From Mytilus galloprovincialis (Eukaryota > Mollusca > Bivalvia > Mytilida > Mytilidae): a stretch of DNA of 64,000 nt. A program made the position numbers and the translations under genes. The notes beneath the pieces were generated by a model. The model worked only from the letters and a program-made list of their open reading frames with translations. It did no database searches and was not told the origin of the DNA. The stretch is from NCBI RefSeq assembly GCF_965363235.1, contig NC_134840.1:59700793-59764792 (forward strand), read 5' to 3'. Position 1 is the first letter of the stretch, and every line of letters begins with the position of its first letter. This document shows, piece after piece, positions 21,390 to 33,479 of this stretch.

Positions 21390-21560
21390 AACGAACGATG
21401 GAAGGAACAAACACACTGAATTTAAAACACAACGCCACTGGACACAATCTCTTCAGTAAGCAGAGTATTATACGAAAGTTGAAAAGGGTGCATATATTTT
21501 ATTAGTGGCCGCTGTTGATAAACTATCAATTGATAGCACACATGTTATTTTTACACTATT
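21390..21560. repeat. Block C sequence homologous to A 7640-8010
   Basis: CAGTAAGCAGAG, then ATTATACGAA and AGTGGCCGCTGTTGATAAAC, align with block A and B but without their tail insertion. It supports C as a third, older copy of the segment. Confidence 0.75.
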
Positions 21561-22089
21561 GCATGATAGATGTTGCTTTTGTATTTACAAATATTAGATT
21601 TGTTGATTAATAATACTGACACATGACATAATTTGTAGAACTGTTAATAGTCTCACGGTAAATAAAGGCAACAGTAGTATACCCGCAGTTCGAAAGTCAT
21701 AAATCTATTGAGAGAAAACAGTTAAAATTAAAACCAAAGGAAACACATCAACAGCATAAACAAGGATATGCCATCTTGTTTTTTATAATTTGATCGTGTG
21801 TTAAAGGAAAACGAAAAACAAAACAAAACATAAAAGGCTGCAAATGATATGTTCAGACCCGATAGAAATTAGTTGAAGGTAGAAACCAGGTTGTGATTTA
21901 ACATCTTGGCCAAGAGTCAAAATAAAATAAAGGGCCATTGTTATGAGGTCACTTGAAAAGACAACGTAAACAAAGTCATACTTTAAAATCAAATGCCAAG
22001 ACATAAAGTTTGTGATAACTACAATTTGTAGAATATAGATTAGGTATACATGAATATTGATATTGTCAGATTTATAAATTCATTGTTTA

Positions 22090-22560
22090 CAAAACTTTTG
22101 AATTTTTGAAATACTAAGGTTTTTCTGCCTCAGGAATTGATTACCTTAGCTGTATTGGTTTTTTTTTGGGGGGGGGGGATTTGGGTCCTCAGTGGTCTTC
22201 AACTTCGTACTTTTTTTTGTCTTAAGCGTCACTGTTGAGTCTTTTGTAGAAGAAATGTGCGTCCGGCGTAAATACAAAATTCAATTACTGGTATCTATAT
22301 TGAGTTTATTTACAGCCACTGGGTCGATGCCACTGCTGGTGGAGTTTTACTTCCCCGAGGGTATCACCAGCTCAGTAGTCAGCACTTCTGTGCTCACATG
22401 AATTATCATTGATATGGTCATATTTATAAATTAACTGTTTAAAAATATTTGGCCTTTTTAACTTTTTTGGTTTCGAGCGTCACTTGTGAATCTTTTGTAG
22501 ACGAAACGCGCGCCTGGTGTCAACTCAAAATTTAATCCTGGTATCTTTGATGTGTTTATC
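22090..22560 (+). repeat. Head-to-tail dimer of the hammerhead-like dispersed repeat
   Basis: Two motif copies lie in the same orientation at about 22226-22272 and 22480-22522 (each with the TCTTTTGTAGA loop, then GAAA...). Between them the first unit's end (GGTATCTATATTGAG) runs directly into the family start CCACTGGGTCGATGCCACTG. The same family start-to-end order is seen in the single full copy at 51000-51352. The second unit has an internal deletion. Both cores have substitutions (CTGTTGA and CTTGTGA). Confidence 0.8.
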
Positions 22561-22689
22561 TAAGCAATGACTGCATGTTTCGATATATGCGGGAAAGAAA
22601 TTTATTAACACATTATGTCCTTTGTCCCTTTAGCACCTCATTTGGAAATGCTTTACAATCAAAATATTATATTTTGGGACATGGAAATC

Positions 22690-22960
22690 ATTTATAATAG
22701 AACAGTGAAACAGTAGTATACCGTTGTTCGATAGTCATTAATTGATATAGACAAAACAAATCCGTGTTACAAACTAAAGCTGATGGAAATACATAAACCA
22801 TAAGAGGAAAACAATGAAACAACAGAAACACTGAAGTGCAACAAAAAACCAAACGACAATACAACGCACACAGAAACGAATTATGAGATAACAACATTTT
22901 CTTGACTTGCTACAGGACATTGTAAGAAAAATGGTGGGTTGATCCTGGCTTTGTGCCTAG
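22690..22960 (-). repeat. GCGGTATACTACTGTTGCC-family dispersed repeat
   Basis: A minus-sense copy: AACAGTAGTATACCG near 22710, GTTTCATTGTTTTCC in the body, and the far end with GGTTGATCCTGGCTTTGTGC at 22936. It directly abuts a Penelope-like tail. Confidence 0.65.
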
Positions 22961-22965
22961 CCAAG

Positions 22966-23255
22966 AAAAGAGGGACGAAAGATACCAAAGGGACAGTCAA
23001 ACTCATAAATCAAAAACAAACTGACAACGCCATGGCTAAAAATGAAAAAGACAAACAGAAAAACAATAGCACACACGACACAACATAGAAAACTAAAAAA
23101 TAAACAACACGAACCCCACCAAAAACTAAGGGTGATCTCAGGTGCTCCGGAAGGGTAAGCAGATCCTGCTCCACATGTGGCACCCGTCGTGTTGCTTATG
23201 TGATTACAAATCCGGTAAATAGTCTAATTCGGTAGGTCACATTCATGAAAGGGAA
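22966..23255 (-). mobile_element. Penelope-like tail (block C)
   Basis: A minus-sense tail copy ending near TGAATGTGACCTACCGAATT. It is very close in sequence to the copies at 2698, 25808 and 47520. Its insertion is independent of those in A and B because the flanks differ. Confidence 0.8.
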
Positions 23256-23394
23256 GGAACTTCGCACTTTTATGGCAATGTTAAACATAACACTAACGTG
23301 ACAACATTACATGACAGGACTACAAATAAATGGAAGAACATTTAGAACAGAAATACACAAATAAACAAAACAATAGAACATTTCGACATGGTAA

Positions 23395-23610
23395 TAGTTA
23401 TCAGGTACCAGGCTTATAATTTAATACGCCAGACGCGTATGTCGTTTACATAAGATTCATAAGTGACGCTCAGGTATCTTTGAAGAAAGCCAAACAAAGT
23501 TGATGACCAAAAATTAAGTACCAAGAAGTAATAAATGAAGAAAGCCAAACAAAGTTGATGACCAAAAATTCCACAAAGTTGTGGCAAATAAAGCTAAGGT
23601 TATCTGTCTA
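23395..23610 (-). repeat. Short dispersed repeat, hammerhead-like family (decayed)
   Basis: A minus-sense copy with AGGTACCTGATAACT-type ends and GACGCGTATGTCG in place of the standard core, which has several substitutions. A 37-bp piece containing AAGAAAGCCAAACAAAGTTG is duplicated in tandem at about 23482 and 23538. Confidence 0.7.
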
Positions 23611-24336
23611 ATATAAGAAAATTCTTAGTATTTAGACACATTTATACTTTTGCAAACAGCAAACTTATAAAAATGAACGTATAATAGATATACATGTCAA
23701 TACCAAAGACCGTACCTCACCACAGAATAAAAACGAACACGTAAAACAACCTAGGTCAGCACACAAAAACAGTACAAAAGAACCACGCATTGTCTTTCAT
23801 TCGTCTTTCTATTGAACACCATAATAAGTGTAACACAGAAAAAACAAGAAAATAAGTGTAATCATTCGAAAACCAAACACAAACATTACGGATTTTAGAA
23901 TTAAGAGAGGGGACTTCAACAAAAAAAGTGCTCAAAACACAAAATTCAAATTTGTGGTAAAAAAGCATTAGAGTACTAAATGCTTGATTTTGTGCACACA
24001 TTCTATACTTCAAGTACTGAGTAAAGTGTAATAACCGTAGGTCTAGTAAATTGCTGCTTCTGATCCTGAGTAGGATAAATAGTATACTTGTGTAAGTCTG
24101 ACACAGAAAAATACGAAAATAAGTGCTATTATAATAGAACAAAAAAAATATGTTGTTTTGAAAAATAGGGGAGGACCAACAAAAACTGTTTAGTCCCAAG
24201 TACCTGTGGAAATGATTGCATCGGCTTACACCAAGATCCATTAACTTTTTAAATCCTGTACATATAATGTGCATGGCCTGGCAGAATTAATCCTTTTGTT
24301 TTGTTTTCTTTTATATTCAACCTACATGTACTTGCA

Positions 24337-24450
24337 CTTCTAATACATGGCAGGTCTATTTATACACTATTTATACACTGACAGGCATCCACTTCTAATA
24401 CATGACAGGTCTATTTGTACACTATTTATACACTGATAGGCATCCACTTG
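24337..24450. repeat. Two satellite units at the C/B junction
   Basis: Two 55-bp units of the array found at 1-1320. On the left, block C sequence homologous to A 8200-8455 ends in ACTTGCA; on the right, block B starts. The array therefore sits on the duplication breakpoint. Confidence 0.95.
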
Positions 24451-25630
24451 CATCAGAAATATTTGTGTACTTCTTCTTTTGAAAATTATTCCTAAAAATA
24501 TGCTGTATAGGGTTGGTTATTTTTGTCGTTATTTGCTGTCTTATTGAAATATACTCATTTTTGTTCGAAAACGAAATGCAGTAATTTGCTTGGTTAATTA
24601 TTGAGTCAAAGTACGATAAATCGTACTCAATATTTTGATGGAAGAACGATTATCTGCCTTATTTAACATGGTTTGTATTCTACTGTGTCCTAATATTATG
24701 ATGGGAATGGTCTGGAAGATGTGGACCAAAAGGACTTTTTTTTAAAATTTATTCATACAAACTGGCAAATATAAACGTAAAACCTTTCAAAATAGTTTTA
24801 AGTGAAGGTCATAAACCAACAAAGATATGTAGACGATGATTTCTGATTCTCTGTTTGAAGTTTCTATGGTTTATTTTTTCTTCATCCAACGCTTCTTTAA
24901 TTCGTTACTAAAAAAAAGTAATAGGATTATATTCAAATGTTCCCTGCGTATTTGTCATTAACTTACTGGAATATGTTGAAAACTTACCATTTGGACTTTT
25001 GGAAATTTTCATTTGCCGACTCCCTTCTTGATTAAATAATGTGTCCACTTATCACAAACACATCAACGAAACATCTCGTCTTCCAAATCGGAAGATATTG
25101 ACATGTCGATTTTACATATACATGTATGCCTATCAGGATGATACGATACAGCATAAACATAAGACTTTATTTATTTAAAAAGGCGACATTTGTAAAGCGT
25201 CAGTTGGTGGCCGCAATTTCAGGGTGAGTTAAAAAACTGAGTAACACTTGTAGACAAATCTCTGTTTCGGCTTTCAATTTGTTTTCAGTGCTATTTGACG
25301 AACGTTAAGTTTTTTACTTTTTGTCTTTTTCCAAGATTAAAAACAAAACTATATATTTGGCCTATTTTATCATTGTTCATTTGCCTTTGAGTAGTATGAT
25401 TTATTGATCAGCAAGTGTTTATGCAAAGAAATATTTCGAATTCAGTTGATATAGACAATGCATCAATTGTATTTGATCTGTTTATTCATGCTTTGTATTA
25501 TATGTCTCAAGGCGTCGTCTTACTTAAGTTTCATTTTTGTAACTTATCAACCAGCAATAAGTGCTAAAGCTTGTTTCAATATTGCAGATACTGACAAATA
25601 CAAGTTAACTGTATTTTATCTAGAATTACT

Positions 25631-25801
25631 ATAATTGGTTATCAAAGGAACCAGGATTATAATCTTATACGCCAGACTTGCGTTTCGTTTTCATTAGACT
25701 CATCAGTGACTGTCATTTCAAAATAGTTATAAAGCAAAATAAGTACAACGTAGAAGAGCATTAAGGACACAACACCCCAAAAAAGTTGTGCCAAATACGG
25801 C
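25631..25801 (-). repeat. Short dispersed repeat with hammerhead-like core (block B copy)
   Basis: Orthologue of 2525-2692, with the same altered stem II and the same neighbouring tail. Confidence 0.8.
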
Positions 25802-25807
25802 TAAGGT

Positions 25808-26094
25808 AAAACAGGGACGAAAGATACCAAAGGGACAGTCAAACTCATAAATCGAAAATAAACTGACAACGCCATGGCTAAAAATGAAAAAGACAAACAA
25901 TAGTACACATGACCCAACATAGAAAACTAAAGAATAAACAACACGAACCCCACCAAAAACTAGGGGTGATCTCAGGTGCTCCGGACGGGTAAGCAGATCC
26001 TGCTCCACATGTGGCACCCGTCGTGTTGCTTATGTGATAACAAATCCAGTAAATAGTTTAATTCGATAGGTCACATTCATGAAAGAGAAGGGGA
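25808..26094 (-). mobile_element. Penelope-like element tail (block B)
   Basis: Orthologue of 2698-2990 in block B, with the same truncation point and flanks. The insertion therefore predates the A/B duplication. Confidence 0.8.
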
Positions 26095-26448
26095 TTGTAA
26101 TTTTTAGTGTAATTCGGCCAGTTTCCACTCATTTCATTTCATAGTATCATCAAGTAACTACTTTTGGTCTACATAATCGTAATATTTAGTACATCGCTGA
26201 CCAACAAAGAACGATTGACCTTCATTTCAATTTCTTGTTTCACTGATTCACATAAAGTTTCGACATTGATTTTTTTTTAAGGAAGTCCGAATTTATAAGA
26301 TCAGTTGTTAATTGAAGAGAGCCATTGTTGGTTTGATACATTTAATTTGACTTTTATATTTTTACACATATACGTATCATTCGCCCAGATCAGAATTGTT
26401 TTGTTTGTTTGTCCAAATTTGTAAATGTATGATACAAATGTGACAATC

Positions 26449-26720
26449 AAAAGTAGAGGGGCATTATGTTTTCTGGTCTGTGCTTCCGTCCGTTCGTCCG
26501 TTCGTCCGTCCGTGCGTCCGTTCGCTTCAGGTTAAAGTTTTTGGTCAAGGTAGTTTTTGATGAAGTTAAAGTTACATCAACTTGAAACTTAGTACACATG
26601 TTCCCTATGGTATGATCTTTCTAATTGTAATTCCAAATTAAAGTTTTGACCCCAATTTCGAATTCACTGTCCACTGAACATAAAAAATGATAGTGCGAGT
26701 GGGGCATCCGTGTACTATGA
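26449..26720. mobile_element. MITE-like repeat with GTCCGTTCGTCC motif (block B)
   Basis: Orthologue of 3420-3699. Here the sequence passes from GACAATCAAAA directly to GTAGAGGGGCATTATG, so the left outer end and 94 bp of flank present in A are missing. Confidence 0.65.
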
Positions 26721-27069
26721 ACACATTCTTGTTAGTTATGTTTTGCTTAAAACAAAGACAAATTTGCAGGTTCACATTTTTATGTTTGTTATCCATTCAG
26801 TACTGGTATATATTAACACAGTAGGAGGGATATATTCACTCAATATAACCAACATAAATGTTAATAGTAACGATAGTGTTGAGAAGTATAGTAATTTGCG
26901 TTGACAACATTTCCGATTGATATCTTTGATAACTACTTTTTTAAACTAAGAACAAGAGCAAAGATAATTGTCAAAATGCAATTGTTTAAATAAAAATAAA
27001 GAACTGTCCGTTTTAAAAGGTTTCCCTCCATATATGACCAAGTCATTGTATTAAATGTTGTAGAGACAT

Positions 27070-27293
27070 GAGGCCCCTCATGGGGGGTCCTAGTAATCAC
27101 ATAATCACCATTTTTTTGCCAATATAATCACATAATCATTAAATATTTGCTTATCTTTAGTAATCAAATAATCATAAACTAAAAATACAGTCCTAGGTAA
27201 TCAAATAATCATGGAATATTTGGCTTAATAATCAAATAATCATTAAAAAAACGGCCAAGTAATCACATAATCAAAAACCCCATGAGGGCCCTC
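27070..27293. mobile_element. 224-bp MITE with target duplication (block B only)
   Basis: Bounded by AGACAT on both sides (27064-27069 and 27294-27299). Block A has the empty site with one AGACAT (4039-4044). The ends are GAGGCCCCTCATGGGG and CCCCATGAGGGCCCTC, inverted with one shift. The inside has six copies of AATCAMATAATCA at irregular spacing, all in the same direction. There is no coding frame. It lies 240 bp upstream of the TATA box of gene B. Confidence 0.92.
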
Positions 27294-27535
27294 AGACATT
27301 TATGTTGTAATTAAATACGTAAGGTGTCAATGTCACAAGAAACAATTCGTAGGGTTTATTACGTTTTACGTTTCCGACCACCATATACGTAACCACAATT
27401 TCCCGTACCTTTATAGTTTAAGACTACTAGAACAAAAGACCATATTTAATTGCTGCATCCTTATAATTTGTTTTCTGACAACCGAATTATAAATGATGGG
27501 TTCTAATGCATTAATACATCGGCTGTGATTGAACG

Positions 27536-27545
27536 TATATAAAAG
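27536..27545 (+). promoter_or_regulatory. TATA box of glycine-rich gene B
   Basis: TATATAAAAG, identical in context to gene A. The untranslated exon runs to the donor at 27612 and the next exon starts at 27832 with the ATG at 27844. Confidence 0.78.
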
Positions 27546-27843
27546 AAGAAAGATTCTACCGGACAAATCACAAGTGAATCCAGACCCCTCTTGAATTGCC
27601 AAATATCTTAAGGTAAATAATTTCCTATGTTTTCAATATATATGATAAAACATTGATTTCATCTAGTTTTTCTTCTTTTATTGCTTGAAAACATTTTTCA
27701 AATCTTTTGTCAGGCTATAGATTTATTTCAATAATCTGCATTTTTTAAAATTTAGAAGTGCATTTTTTTTAAAGTTATGCTTAAACCGAATATATGACCA
27801 TCCTATATAGCTATTCATTTTCGAATTTTAGATACAGACGAAA

Positions 27844-30206
27844 ATGTTGAGTTCGGTTGTAGTCGCTACCCTCTTTGCCTGTGTCTCTGCTACATTCTAC
27901 AAAGGTAAATTAAAAACTACATGGTTTGTCAAAATCATAATTTCATGAAAAATATTGATTTGTGGGTTAAAATATTTCATATTTGAAGTACATACAGAAA
28001 TGATCAGAAAATGGCAATCAGTTGTTATATTTTTGTTTTGTTAACATCTGAGACAATTTTAACAGTAAAAAGAGGTTGTGCCTATTTCTCCTACCTCTGT
28101 GTCAATCACATTTAAATGCAAAAACTTGTCGAAACATGATGAAAATTTGAATGTTAAAAAGTTTATAAAAGGAGTAGGTTCAGTAAGACCCCTTTTTGGC
28201 CCCAAAATATAGCAGTATTACAAAATTGTTAAAATGTTAACTTTTAGTTATTTATTGGAAAGTAGAATGCCTCTGCTACATAAATATGGGCTGGTTTTTT
28301 TACAATACAATGTTCATATATCGGGTACAAGCATCATTAAGTCATGCTAAATAACTGAATTCTTCAAAATGTTAGCTTTTTAGTTAAATTTCCGTCTTAA
28401 ATGAAAGTGGCCGCATTTGTGTTCATTCTTAATATTGAAATGCAAGTTGCATTTGATGATAATACATAACATATATAAAGGTTAAGGATGAACACGGATG
28501 CGGCCACTTTCACTTTTGACAAAAACCATCCGAAAAGTGACAATTTTTGGCATATTTGATAGATTTTTCATATCTAGTTAAAATCTTTCACATAAACTAA
28601 TTGAATCAACTGAAATAAACACTTAAGTGTTTAAAAAGTGTCTAAAATCTCTCGTCAGATGAAATTGAAATTGAAAATCGGCCGTTACCGGACCTACTCC
28701 ATTACTTATTTTTTACTAAATCCTTTTTTCGCATTTCTAAAAAGAAAAAAATATCATCAGCGCTACATATTGCTATGTAAGACAATCATGAAACAACTTT
28801 GAATAATACAAATTCACATATTTTCTTTATAAGTTGTACTTCATAGTTTTGACAGGACTTTATATGATTTTGATAGTTAAACACTCCAATGTGCCAACAT
28901 CTATTACAGTTGAAAGTAATAACTTGTGTTTGAACCCCTGTAATGAATGATACTGTGATTTTTTTTTGGTAGAAAAAGAAAGAACTTTTTTAAATGATGT
29001 GAACAAAATTCTGGGAAAATTTAACATACCAACCTTCATGCTTCATGCACACCGGATGTTCATATGATTTGTGTTTGAGGTTTCGATGCTTTCACCTACC
29101 CTCTCCCTTAACGAATGTCCTGTTTCTACATTTTTTCGTGCAACCTAGTTCTCCATAATATAACGCAAATTAGTTTTAAATATATGTAAATATACACACA
29201 TTAAAACATTTATAACGATTACTTAAAATTGTAGGAAATTTTGGACCTCATTCTGGATATCAGAGATTTGGAGGATATGGACCAATGAACTCCTACTTTG
29301 GCATGATAGGATATAAAAATCAGTATGACATGTTCAATGGTGGATATCTAAATGGCGGCGCTGGTGGCTTCCAGAACCGTGGGTTAATGGGTGGATATCT
29401 GAAAGTTGGAATCGGAGGATATTTCAAAGGTGGAATGGGAGGACAATTTAATGGCGGAAATGGTGGATATCTTAAAGGAATGATGGATTCTGGGGCGTAT
29501 CCATCTGAATTTGAAGGATGGAACAATCATGGCGCTGATTTAGGAATGGGGATTCAAGATTTCGGAAGTTATCCAATATTTCGAAACAACGGATTTGGAA
29601 ATATGGGCGGTGCATATGGTATTAAAGGATTTAAGAAAGGTTTGTTATTGTTAAAAATTTACATGTTTTAAATTCTTGAAAAAACATTAGACAAATAGAC
29701 TGTACATGATATTAATTAGTTATTTTTATCTAGCAAGTAGAACGAAACATAGATATACTAAATTCCGTCGGCCTCTTTATCATCCTTTAGGGTAAGTAAA
29801 TGGTTTAATTGTTTTTAAGACATCAATACATCCTTTTATGAAACTTGAACAGAAGCCTTTTCATCATTAAAACACCGTTCTAGCATAATGAGAATTTTTA
29901 GGAATTATTCTTATTTTCTGATGATATTTTCTAGTTATTTTTTTCCTGTTATCATCTAGATACAATATGGAGTTAAAGTTTTTTTTTTAACTTAATAGAA
30001 TTATATGATGTTTTGAAAGATACTTTTTGTGAATTTGAATTATCATTACATCTGAATAAAAATTTTAAATTATATTTTTTATCGTTTTTGAGTAATTTTT
30101 AAAGTAATTGACTATGATGAAAACAGTGTATCAAATTCTTAAAACAGTTATATAGAATTCATCTTATTGTTTATTCTTCTTTTTTGAAATTGTAGGAAGC
30201 TATTAG
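27844..30206 (+). CDS. Glycine/tyrosine-rich secreted matrix-type protein, copy B (158 aa)
   Basis: Coding exons 27844-27904, 29235-29639 and 30196-30206, joined by two phase-1 GT-AG introns. A 5' untranslated exon ends at 27612. The signal peptide MLSSVVVATLFACVSA is followed by TFYKGNFGPHSGYQRFGGYG. The body is built of GGYLNGG, GGFQNRG, GGYLKVG, GGYFKGG, GGQFNGG and GGYLKGM blocks, then a less repetitive stretch (DSGAYPSEFEGW, GADLGMGIQ, GNMGGAYG) and the end GFKKGSY. It has no cysteine after the signal peptide. Composition, secretion signal and clustering of paralogues fit shell-matrix glycine-rich proteins of the shematrin style, or another mantle- or byssus-secreted structural protein. 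This is inference from composition, not a family match. It is the intact sister of copy A. Confidence 0.85.
28168..28703. mobile_element. MITE with AGGAGTAGGT inverted ends, in intron of gene B
   Basis: Orthologue of 4999-5550, with the same inverted ends (right end CCTACTCC) and the same internal GTGGCCGC palindrome. Confidence 0.8.
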
Positions 30207-30295
30207 GTGAAACACTAATAAGGCGGAAGACACAACGAGGCTGAAGACAACAGAAGATTCTAGAAAAAACTCATATTTATGTTTATTTTTTTTAT

Positions 30296-30301
30296 AATAA
30301 A
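30296..30301 (+). terminator. Polyadenylation signal of gene B
   Basis: AATAAA, 90 bp after the stop codon. Confidence 0.75.
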
Positions 30302-30879
30302 ATATTTCGATCCCCAAAAATATAATTATAACCTAAGCCTCATGTTCTGCAGATCCGCGTGAAAGACTCAATGTTACTATTTTACTTTAAATAAAGGCAA
30401 CAGTAGTATACCGCTGTTCAAAAATCATAAAACGAACTATAATATAACAATGGCCATATTCCTGACTTGGTACAGGACATTTTTAAAGGAACAAATGGTG
30501 GGTTGAACCTGGTTTTGTGGCATGCCAAACCTCCCTCTTTTATGGCCATGTGAAATATAACTTTAAAATGACAACACAACATTACAGGACTACAATATAA
30601 ATAAATAGGAGAACACAATTGACAAAGAAACACACGAATAATAGCTAACAAAATACAACAAGTTAACAATTTTAATACGCCAGAAGTGCATTTTGTCCAC
30701 ACAAGACTTACTAGTGACGCCCAGATACAAAAGATAAAATAGACAATGATCAGAGATATTTATTTATTCAAAATTCCGCTTCCAAACATGAGAATATTCT
30801 AGTTATTAAGTGCGGACGAAGGAACACACGCGCTGACTATTAAATACAATGATTCCTTGACACCATCCAGTAAGCAGAG

Positions 30880-31111
30880 AAGTAAAAAGTCAAGGAGGGG
30901 CGAAAGATACCAGAGGGACAGTCAAACTCATAGATCGAAAAGAAACTGACAACGCCATGGATAAAAACAAAAAATACAAACAGACAAATAATAGTACACA
31001 AGACTCAACCTAGAAAACTAAAGACTAAGCAACACGAACCCCAACAAAATTTGGGGGTGATCTCAGCAGCTCCGGAAGGTTAAGCAAATTCTGCTCCACA
31101 TGTGGCACCCG
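30880..31111 (-). mobile_element. Penelope-like tail insertion (block B)
   Basis: Orthologue of 7715-7946. Block C has the empty site near 21451. Confidence 0.8.
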
Positions 31112-32149
31112 AATTATACGAAGGTTGAAAGGGTTCATATATATTATCAGTGGTCGCTGTTGATAAACAAACAATTGCTAGCAAACAAGTAAGACATGCT
31201 ATTGTTTGTAGATTTGTGTAAGTTTAAGTACAGAAATAACACCAAAAAAAATTTTAAAAAAAGAACTTATTCTCTCCCAAATATTTGGAGTTCAAAACTT
31301 TTGCTTGAAACACAAAATATTGGAGAACGATAGTCGTATACTTGCGTAAGAAGAACTTATCTCTGTCTGTAAGTCTAATACAGAAATGTATGAAAATAAT
31401 TATAAATTGGTGAAACTGACAGAACAAAAGTATATATAGATTTTGGAAAAAATTGGGGCAGGCCAACAAAAACTGCCCTGTCTCAAATACCTGTCGGAAT
31501 TATTACATCGGCTTACATTAAGATCTATTAAATGTAGAAAATCGTTTAGATAAATCATTTGTATGGCATGTCAGAATTAATCTTCTTGTTTTGTTTTCTT
31601 TTACATGCAACCCACATTAACTTGCATTCAGATAACGACAGATGAAAGAAACTGATCAATAATTTTGGTTGGTAAAGACAACTAAATACATTGCAGTCTG
31701 ATTTTTCATTATACACCTTTTTATCTGGTATATGTTCATTTTGTTGGTTACATGTATATATGTACATGTCTTGGTTGTCTGATTCTCCTATCTAACGTTA
31801 TATTGACGGTGAAAAAAATAGCTTTTGTTATATTCATTGATAAGATTTTCATCGAATTGCCCATATTTAATTATAATGGATATAATGTATAGTGTATTAT
31901 TGTACACAGATTTGTTGATAAAGTATATAACTTTTTCAAAGTTTATCTCAGAGGTGTTTACGATTGCTGTAATAATGGTAGTTCATAACCATTAGGCTCT
32001 TACTTGTCAGACCACAGTTCATCCGCAGTGCATCATTGTAGACTTTTTATTAAATATAAACTTTTTAGCTTTGTGAACTTTTCTATGGTGTATATTAACA
32101 ACAAACTACAAAACAAGAGCTAAGAGAATATAACTTTAGATTCAAATTA

Positions 32150-32497
32150 CAATAAAAATGAGAATGGAAATGGGGAATGTGCCAAAGAGACAACAACCCG
32201 ACCATAGAAAAAAACAACAGCAGAAGGTCACCAACAGGTCTTCAATGTAGCGAGAAATTCCCGCACCCGGAGGCGTCCTTCAACTGGCCCCTAAACAAAT
32301 ATGTACTAGTTCAGTGATAATGAACGCCATACTAATTTCCAAATTGTACACAAGAAACTAAAATTGAAATTATACAAGACTAACAAAGGCCAAAGGCTCC
32401 TGTCAGGCTGACTTGGGACAGGCGCAAAAATGCGGCGGGGTTAAACATGTTTGTGAGATCTCAACCCTCCCCCTATACCTCTAGCCAATGTAGAAAA
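32150..32497 (-). mobile_element. Tail-only copy of the block A retroelement (block B only)
   Basis: About 347 bp from AATAAAAATGAGAATGG to CCAATGTAGAAAAG, matching the 3' tail at 9885-10225. Block A runs uninterrupted here (TTCAAATTACAAGACAACTTC at about 8975). It is an independent insertion of the same family, cut much shorter at its 5' end. Confidence 0.85.
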
Positions 32498-32654
32498 GAC
32501 AACTTCATTTCCGTACGGGGCATAACTAGAATAGAAATGTTATGTTTCAACAAAAAGTTGATCAAGTGTGAAACTAAACAAAGAATGAACTTCCAATTGA
32601 TAAACAAACAATACGATTAAAATGGTTTTAACATATCAATATATTTAAACCGTT

Positions 32655-32875
32655 GCTTAGTGCATTGCTTTTCTACCTCAGGAATAGATTACCTTAGCTG
32701 TATTTGGCAAAATGTTTAGGAATTTTTGGTCCTTAATGCTCTTCAACTTTGTACTTTATTTGACCTTTTATAACATTTTTGATTCGAGCGTCACTGGTAA
32801 GTCTTTTGTAGACGAAACGCGCGTCTGGCATAAATATTAAATTGTATTCCTGGTATCTATGATGAGTTTATTTGA
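32655..32875 (+). repeat. Short dispersed repeat with hammerhead-like core (block B copy)
   Basis: Orthologue of 9145-9360, with CTGGTAA in place of CTGGTGA. Confidence 0.8.
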
Positions 32876-33479
32876 ACTAGCCCTGGCCTAAACTGATTAA
32901 CCCGAATATTCCTGTGTAGTATTTTGACGAGATGTTTTTTTTTAGTATGCTTATTTTAAATTATACACCATGTGTGTACATGTATTAATATTCCATGTTT
33001 TTGAAAGCCGTTACTTCTATTTAAATGTTACAGAAGCTTTCAAAGACGGTTATCTGTCAAAATTGGTTACATGACACACGAAACATTTTGATTTTGGTAA
33101 CATGGTAATACATTTTAATATATTTTCGGTATCTTGTTCTTCTTATTTAGATAAACATGATATACACCCACCTAAGTGTGTCACTTAGACAAGAATCCAT
33201 TAGATTGACAAAGTCCGAAGTGAAAGAGGGTCTTTAAGAATACTGTGAACCTTTTAACTCGCGTAGTGGTATTAAGCATATGATGACTCTAAAAATTCTC
33301 AAGAATTTCTGCATAATTTAAACATGTATGTGCCAGAATCTATGACAATTCTGATTCTGAAAATTCTTAAGAACTTCTGGATAGTTTTAAACCTTGATCT
33401 TTCTCTGTAATAAGTTCTATCAAAACTTTTGTTTTTTTCAACTCTGTATATCACTATTTCTATGTGATATTGAAAAAAC

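Noticed and set aside
23756-24274. Open frame of 172 codons on the minus strand
   Set aside because: The matching region in blocks A (7982-8302) and B (31254-31469) has shorter, differently ending frames, and the sequence is low-complexity and rich in F, L and Y. Best seen as chance in AT-rich non-coding DNA.
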